Assembly: GCA_017614395.1 (NCBI GenBank)
Contig: JAGABX010000149.1
Location: forward strand, 1-52,257
Direction of reading: 5' to 3'
From: Eubacterium sp.
GTDB taxonomy: Bacteria > Bacillota > Clostridia > Lachnospirales > Lachnospiraceae
DNA length: 52,257 nt
This document shows, piece by piece, positions 48,195 to 52,257 of this stretch. The notes beneath the pieces were generated by a model that saw only the letters and a list, made by a program, of their open reading frames with translations, did no database searches and was not told where the DNA came from. The translations under genes were made by a program, and so were the position numbers. Position 1 is the first letter of the stretch. Every line of letters starts with the position of its first letter.

Positions 48195-49586
48195 CTATTC
48201 TTCTGTATCACTTTTCGAACGGATTATTTCCTCGACTGTTGCCGAAATGTCTCCGTCATGAATTCGTACCATCATCTTCTGTCCGGGTTTAATATCATCA
48301 ACCGTCATTATCGGTTTATCATCATGTGTAACATATCCGAATCCGTTCAATAGCTTCGCAGTTGGCGAAAGGCCATGAAGTGTTGTTACCAAAAGCTCAT
48401 AGCGATGCTTTTTCATATCAAAAAGTCTGCGAATGTTCGTTTCCAGATTCTGCTCCGCGCGTTCCAGCCTGACCTTGTTTCTCTCCAGGACAGCCGCCGG
48501 ATTATATCGTTCCAGTGTTTCCCTGCAAATTCTGAGCTGTTGCTTTTTTGAAATAATAATATTGTTCATGCCGGTGCGAATCGAGCCTTCCAAAGACCTG
48601 AGTTGAAGAATATCCGACATGACATCCGGCAACACGCCCTGCGCGGCATAGGTCGGTGTTGAAAATCTCTTGTCAGCGACGAGATCTATAAGCGTCACAT
48701 CGCGCTCATGACCGACGCCGGTAACTATCGGCGTATTGGCATGATATACCGCGCGAACAACGTCCTCATCATCAAAAGGACTCAAATCCTCTCTGGAACC
48801 ACCGCCTCGACTGACAACGATAACATCATACCCTCCGGCATCCATGTATTTGATTCCACGTATGATTGACGCCGCAGCAGTATCTCCCTGTACAGTAACA
48901 GGATAAAGCACTAACTGCACAAATGGATTCCTGTCATGCGCAATACGAAGAATGTCGCGTAACGCATCCGCATGTTCCGAAGTAATAATACCGACTCTTC
49001 GCGGATACTTTGGGATTGGTTTTTTGTGTTCTTCTGAAAAAAGTCCCTCAGCCTGAAGCTTATCCTTGAGGAGGTTGAGTTTTGCCTGATAGTCCCCCTC
49101 ACCCATGTCTCGGATTCTCGCAACACGCAGGCTGGCTTTCCCTTGTTTGCCGTAGTATTGCAGATTACCGACTATGCCAACCTCCTGGCCGTTTTCCAAA
49201 TCAAAATCCAGAATAGCCTCTGCGGTATTCGGCCATATCGTACACGAAATAACCGCCTTGTCGTCCTTTATTTCAAAAAACCAATAACCCTTCCACGGAC
49301 TGAGATTCAGGATTTCTCCTCTGACACGAACCATACGAAATCTGTCATCATTGTCAAAGCACTCCTCAATCATATTACTGATTTCGCTGACAGTCATGTA
49401 TGAAGGATCCTGTGTTTCTGATGGTTCCGAACCTCCAACAGAAGGATTCAAAGCCGGGGAATACCATTTTGCAAAAAGATCCAACTGATCATCCTCGCAA
49501 TACCAGAATTTCCCTGTCGGATTCCATCTGGCACCGAGTTCCTTCGCCTCATCCTTCTCAAGAAACGGAACATTTAAACGAATCAT
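48195..49586 (-). CDS. xseA: Exodeoxyribonuclease VII large subunit with N-terminal DUF5710-like domain
   Basis: A 463-residue XseA, the catalytic subunit of a nuclease that degrades single-stranded DNA from both ends. Residues 1-44 (LNVPFLEKDEAKELGARWNP, then GKFWYCEDD) match the DUF5710 pattern, a short domain otherwise common in primase and mobilisation proteins. The normal enzyme follows: OB-fold domain (about 62-165; EILNLSPWKGYWFFEIKD), catalytic domain (RVGIITSEHADALRDI, VVSRGGGSREDLSPF, TGVGHERDVTLIDLVAD) and C-terminal coiled region ending in LNGFGYVTHDDKPI. The ATG has GGAGGGG upstream and an upstream promoter, so the extra domain is really part of the gene. Confidence 0.94.
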   Translation of the reverse strand: MIRLNVPFLEKDEAKELGARWNPTGKFWYCEDDQLDLFAKWYSPALNPSVGGSEPSETQDPSYMTVSEISNMIEECFDNDDRFRMVRVRGEILNLSPWKGYWFFEIKDDKAVISCTIWPNTAEAILDFDLENGQEVGIVGNLQYYGKQGKASLRVARIRDMGEGDYQAKLNLLKDKLQAEGLFSEEHKKPIPKYPRRVGIITSEHADALRDILRIAHDRNPFVQLVLYPVTVQGDTAAASIIRGIKYMDAGGYDVIVVSRGGGSREDLSPFDDEDVVRAVYHANTPIVTGVGHERDVTLIDLVADKRFSTPTYAAQGVLPDVMSDILQLRSLEGSIRTGMNNIIISKKQQLRICRETLERYNPAAVLERNKVRLERAEQNLETNIRRLFDMKKHRYELLVTTLHGLSPTAKLLNGFGYVTHDDKPIMTVDDIKPGQKMMVRIHDGDISATVEEIIRSKSDTEE

Positions 49587-49708
49587 CTGCCCCTCCGCTT
49601 AAATATAATGTGCAGCAAACAAAAAATACACACCAAGAACCATTCATAAATACTGCATAACTGTGCAAGTCACGTCCGAGTTTTTTCACCAAAACATCAT
49701 AATGCTAT

Positions 49709-49737
49709 ATTATACCTCATTTCTGTACAAAATGCAA
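49709..49737 (-). promoter_or_regulatory. Promoter for the xseA run of genes
   Basis: TTGCAT, 17 bases and a perfect TATAAT on the minus strand, giving a leader of about 115 bases before xseA. No known leader motif was recognised in it. Confidence 0.82.
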
Positions 49738-49742
49738 GCAAT

Positions 49743-49778
49743 AAAAAGCAGTGACAGAAAGATTTTTTCTGTCACTGC
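49743..49778 (-). terminator. Intrinsic terminator after metY
   Basis: On the minus strand GCAGTGACAGAAA and TTTCTGTCACTGC form a 13-base stem with a short loop, followed by a five-T run. It separates metY from the xseA promoter. Confidence 0.88.
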
Positions 49779-49818
49779 ACATGTTTTATATGATTTACTA
49801 CTCAGTCACTTTTTCTGA

Positions 49819-51108
49819 TCAATCAAGCAGAGCCTGCTCTATATCGCTGATCAAATCAGCGCTATCCTCCAAACCTAATGATACCCTGATCAGACCCGCA
49901 GGAATTCCGGCTGCATCTAACTGCTCATCTGTCATCTGTCTATGCGTAGATGTTGCAGGATTCAGGCAACATGACCTCGCATCAGCCACATGAGTCTCAA
50001 TTGCTATCAGTTTCAGTTTCTTCATAAACTTCTCAGCAGCAGGACGACCGCCATCAACCTCAAAAGAAACAACTCCACATGTTCCGTTCGGCATATACTT
50101 TTTAGCCAACTCGTAATACCGGTCTCCTGGCAGGCCCGGATACGTAACAGATGTAACTTTTGGATGTTTACTGAGAAATTCCGCCACTGCGCATGCATTC
50201 TCAACATGTTTTGGCATGCGTACGTGCAGAGACTCAAGCCCCAAATTCAGCAAAAAGGCATTCTGAGGTGACTGGATTGATCCGAAATCGCGCATGAGCT
50301 GAGCCGTGCATTTGGTGATAAACGCACCCTCCTGACCGAATTTTTCCGCATATGTTATACCATGATACGACTCGTCAGGAGTACACAATCCCGGAAATTT
50401 TTCTGCGTTTTTCATCCAATTGAATTTTCCGCTGTCAACAATAGCGCCACCGACACCTGCTCCGTGACCATCCATATATTTTGTCGTGCTATGCGTAACG
50501 ATGTCCGCACCCCATTCTATCGGTCTGCAATTAACAGGCGTAGGGAAAGTATTGTCAACTATCAGCGGAACGCCGTGTGAGTGCGCTGCCTTTGCAAATC
50601 TCTCTATATCAAACACCGTCAGTGCGGGGTTCGCTACAGTCTCTCCGAATACTGCCTTTGTGTTTTCCCTGAACGCGGCCTCCAATTCCTCATCACTGCA
50701 ATCCGGAGAAACAAACGTGGTTTCTATGCCCATTTTCGACATCGTGACAGCAATCAGATTAAACGTCCCACCGTAAATTGACGAAGAAGCAATCAAATGA
50801 TCTCCGCACTCGCAAATATTGAATAACGAGAAAAAGTTCGCCGCCTGTCCGGATGATGTCAGCATTCCTGCAACGCCGCCCTCCAGCTCGGCGATTTTTG
50901 CCGCTACATAATCATTAGTGGGATTCTGGAGTCGTGTGTAAAAATAACCGGACGCCTCGAGGTCGAATAGTTTACCCATATCCTCACTGGTATTATACTT
51001 GAAAGTTGTCGATTGAACTATCGGTACCTGACGCGGCTCTCCGTTTCCCGGCCTGTACCCCGCCTGTACGCACTGCGTGCCCTTTCCGTAATTTGATGTC
51101 TCGCTCAT
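49819..51108 (-). CDS. metY: O-acetylhomoserine sulfhydrylase (aminocarboxypropyltransferase)
   Basis: A 429-residue pyridoxal-phosphate enzyme of the Cys/Met metabolism family, of the long MetY type. It is expected to make homocysteine from O-acetylhomoserine and sulfide in the cytoplasm. The cofactor lysine is K210 in THSTTKYMDGHG. PIVQSTTFKYNTSEDM, YFYTRLQNPTND and MLTSSGQAANFFSLFNI are family features, and FVSPDCSDEELEAAFREN and ARSCCLNPATSTHRQM are consistent with MetY rather than cystathionine synthase. AAAGGAG precedes the ATG. It stands alone between its promoter and terminator. Confidence 0.92.
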   Translation of the reverse strand: MSETSNYGKGTQCVQAGYRPGNGEPRQVPIVQSTTFKYNTSEDMGKLFDLEASGYFYTRLQNPTNDYVAAKIAELEGGVAGMLTSSGQAANFFSLFNICECGDHLIASSSIYGGTFNLIAVTMSKMGIETTFVSPDCSDEELEAAFRENTKAVFGETVANPALTVFDIERFAKAAHSHGVPLIVDNTFPTPVNCRPIEWGADIVTHSTTKYMDGHGAGVGGAIVDSGKFNWMKNAEKFPGLCTPDESYHGITYAEKFGQEGAFITKCTAQLMRDFGSIQSPQNAFLLNLGLESLHVRMPKHVENACAVAEFLSKHPKVTSVTYPGLPGDRYYELAKKYMPNGTCGVVSFEVDGGRPAAEKFMKKLKLIAIETHVADARSCCLNPATSTHRQMTDEQLDAAGIPAGLIRVSLGLEDSADLISDIEQALLD

Positions 51109-51154
51109 TTATTCGTTTCTCCTTTCTCTGAATATGTACTATAACGCAAGGGAA

Positions 51155-51176
51155 GGCCGGAGATTTCTCTCCGGCC
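51155..51176 (-). other. Leader hairpin upstream of metY
   Basis: GGCCGGAGA and TCTCCGGCC form a perfect nine-base stem with a GAAA tetraloop in the metY leader, 47 bases before the ATG. TTCCCTT follows instead of a T-run, so it is at best a weak terminator. It may stabilise the message or take part in attenuation. Confidence 0.6.
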
Positions 51177-51215
51177 ACTAAAGGGATATATGATCAAAAT
51201 AAACTAACCAGCAAT

Positions 51216-51246
51216 ATAAGTGTTTCTCAAATCTGCACTTATACTA
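51216..51246 (-). promoter_or_regulatory. Interrupted palindrome overlapping the metY -10 region
   Basis: ATAAGTG and CACTTAT face each other across 13 bases at 51216-51242. The array overlaps the last bases of the -10 box (51241-51246) and covers the expected start. This placement suits a repressor operator; no specific regulator can be named. Confidence 0.45.
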
Positions 51247-51269
51247 CCACCATCAATCCTTTTCGTCAA
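51241..51269 (-). promoter_or_regulatory. Promoter for metY
   Basis: TTGACG, 17 bases and TAGTAT on the minus strand, leaving a leader of about 125 bases. No SAM-I (S-box) motif is visible in the leader. Confidence 0.78.
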
Positions 51270-51346
51270 TCGTAAACCTATACAAAGTTCACGATAAAAA
51301 CCGGAATTCTTTGTGAAAAATGCACAAAAAAGTTCTCTGTTCTATT

Positions 51347-51646
51347 TTATTTCGGCACATGCAGATGAAATTCAAAATCATAGTCCTCCAAATGTATATT
51401 GGAAGGCCTGTTATTGTCATCAACAATACGCATCATCCCATTTGCAATGTCACCGACTCCATCGTAAGCCTTCCCCTTGGTGAATTGTTCCGAATCAATC
51501 AGTGACACAGCGTAATTTCGGAGTTCATTCGCATACAACGTTCCTGTCGACGAATCAAACCTGGCATCCTTGCTTTCCCTTTTCACACCCAGCTCAGCAC
51601 CGAGCTGCTGAACAAGCTGTTTTTTCAATTCATCATTCATTGCCAT
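51347..51646 (-). CDS. Small protein of unknown function
   Basis: A 99-residue soluble protein I do not recognise. The N-terminal helix (MAMNDELKKQLVQQLGAELG) is followed by a charged middle (KRESKDARFDSSTGTLYANE) and a C terminus rich in Asp, Glu and His (HLEDYDFEFHLHVPK). There is no signal peptide, membrane segment or cysteine. A GGGGG stretch ten bases before the first ATG is an acceptable ribosome site, and an in-frame ATG two codons later is the alternative. It lies 106 bases after atpC and 238 bases before metY, with no clear promoter or terminator of its own. Confidence 0.65.
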   Translation of the reverse strand: MAMNDELKKQLVQQLGAELGVKRESKDARFDSSTGTLYANELRNYAVSLIDSEQFTKGKAYDGVGDIANGMMRIVDDNNRPSNIHLEDYDFEFHLHVPK

Positions 51647-51752
51647 ATTCTACATTCCCCCACATTCTGGTTCGAGTATTGTAATCAACTGCCACATTTC
51701 CTGCCTATACATCCCATATTCTGCACCCATTCAGTTGCCATAGCCCAGATAA

Positions 51753-52166
51753 TCATTTCGACAGATATTTATCCCGTCCGGACAATCTGGCCATCGCTCG
51801 CGCCAATGAAGCTGCTGTAATATGATAATCAACCAAACTCTGATGCTGCTGCATTTTCTCTCTGGCGCGCTCCGCTGCCGCCTCAGCACGAAACTCGTCT
51901 ATTTCCTCAGGTCTCTCCGCTGAATAAACGATCATATCCGCGCGGTTTTTTTTCACGGTCAGAATTCCATCAGAAACTATCGCCACGTGTTCCACATCAT
52001 CCGGCGTCCGAAACCGGATAGTTCCTATTGCAGTAGTAGTCACCATCTGCTCGTGGTGAGCCTGGATCGCCATTTCACCATCCTCCAGCGGAAAAACCAG
52101 AATCGTGGCCGGCCCGTCATAAAAGACACGGTCGCAGGCGACAATTTTTAAATCGAATGTGTTCAT
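51753..52166 (-). CDS. atpC: ATP synthase epsilon subunit
   Basis: A 137-residue F1 epsilon subunit that links rotation to catalysis and can inhibit ATP hydrolysis. The N-terminal beta sandwich (FDLKIVACDRVFYDGPATIL, then FPLEDGEMAIQAHHEQMVT) and the C-terminal helix pair (about 85-137, AAAERAREKMQQHQSLVDYH) are complete. AAGGA lies nine bases before the ATG. By position it should be the last gene of an atp operon continuing beyond the right edge. The remaining 91 bases to the edge show no recognisable atpD sequence. Confidence 0.92.
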   Translation of the reverse strand: MNTFDLKIVACDRVFYDGPATILVFPLEDGEMAIQAHHEQMVTTTAIGTIRFRTPDDVEHVAIVSDGILTVKKNRADMIVYSAERPEEIDEFRAEAAAERAREKMQQHQSLVDYHITAASLARAMARLSGRDKYLSK

Positions 52167-52257
52167 ACGGATTATCCTTTTCCAATATCATAGACTCTTC
52201 GACTCCGAAATGTCACTTCCGGCACAATCATAATGAAACAACGATCATACAACCGAC

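Noticed and set aside
51109-51246. SAM-I riboswitch in the metY leader
   Set aside because: None of the conserved S-box core was found; only a simple hairpin and a palindrome are visible.
52167-52257. 3' end of atpD at the right edge
   Set aside because: One frame is open almost to atpC, but its residues do not resemble the atpD C terminus.

Overview
The window looks like a stretch of chromosome from a Clostridia member (Bacillota), most likely Lachnospiraceae. The evidence is the gene content (rpmG-secE-nusG-rplK-rplA, rplJ-rplL and rpoB-rpoC units, CheX, ThyX, a long eukaryote-like IleRS), strong AGGAGG ribosome sites, TTGACA-17-TATAAT promoters, and large hybrid histidine kinases of a kind common in that family. 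Almost everything is on the minus strand. Only one two-gene unit, a hybrid kinase followed by thyX at 29486-32944, is on the plus strand. No rRNA, tRNA, CRISPR array or intact mobile element was seen.

Reading in the minus-strand direction from the right edge: atpC (end of an ATP synthase operon lying outside the window), an orphan 99-residue gene, and metY with its own promoter, palindrome and leader hairpin. Next comes a same-strand run of six genes that starts at a clear promoter: xseA (with an extra N-terminal DUF5710-like domain), xseB, a 1319-residue zinc-ribbon membrane protein built of four repeat families, a 1665-residue hybrid kinase joining an ECF S-component-like membrane domain to a Reg_prop beta-propeller, a double-receiver protein, and a 1626-residue secreted transglutaminase/BspA-type protein. 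A bidirectional terminator at about 32990 separates this run from the plus-strand kinase-thyX unit. sbcD-sbcC, ileS and glgP follow.

The left half is the transcription and translation core, split into three promoter units: rpmG-secE-nusG-rplK-rplA; rplJ-rplL behind an L10 leader with attenuator; and rpoB-rpoC. rpoC is translationally coupled to an HD-domain gene, which is followed at once by a cheX-like gene. Past a REP-like inverted repeat comes a three-gene signalling cassette: an amino-acid-permease/hybrid-histidine-kinase fusion, a LytS-type kinase overlapping it by ATGA, and a response regulator with a SARP-like winged helix. The leftmost 425 bases hold direct repeats, a perfect palindrome and a possible gene fragment running off the edge.

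The most unusual content is the signalling machinery. Two kinases are fused to membrane modules that look like transporter parts (APC permease; ECF S component), and the second sits beside a large repeat-rich membrane protein and a secreted protein of unknown role. Two of the hybrid kinases also share a helical region after their HPt domain that I cannot assign to a known family. A compact three-way-junction leader upstream of an unrecognised 220-residue gene is a candidate regulatory RNA.
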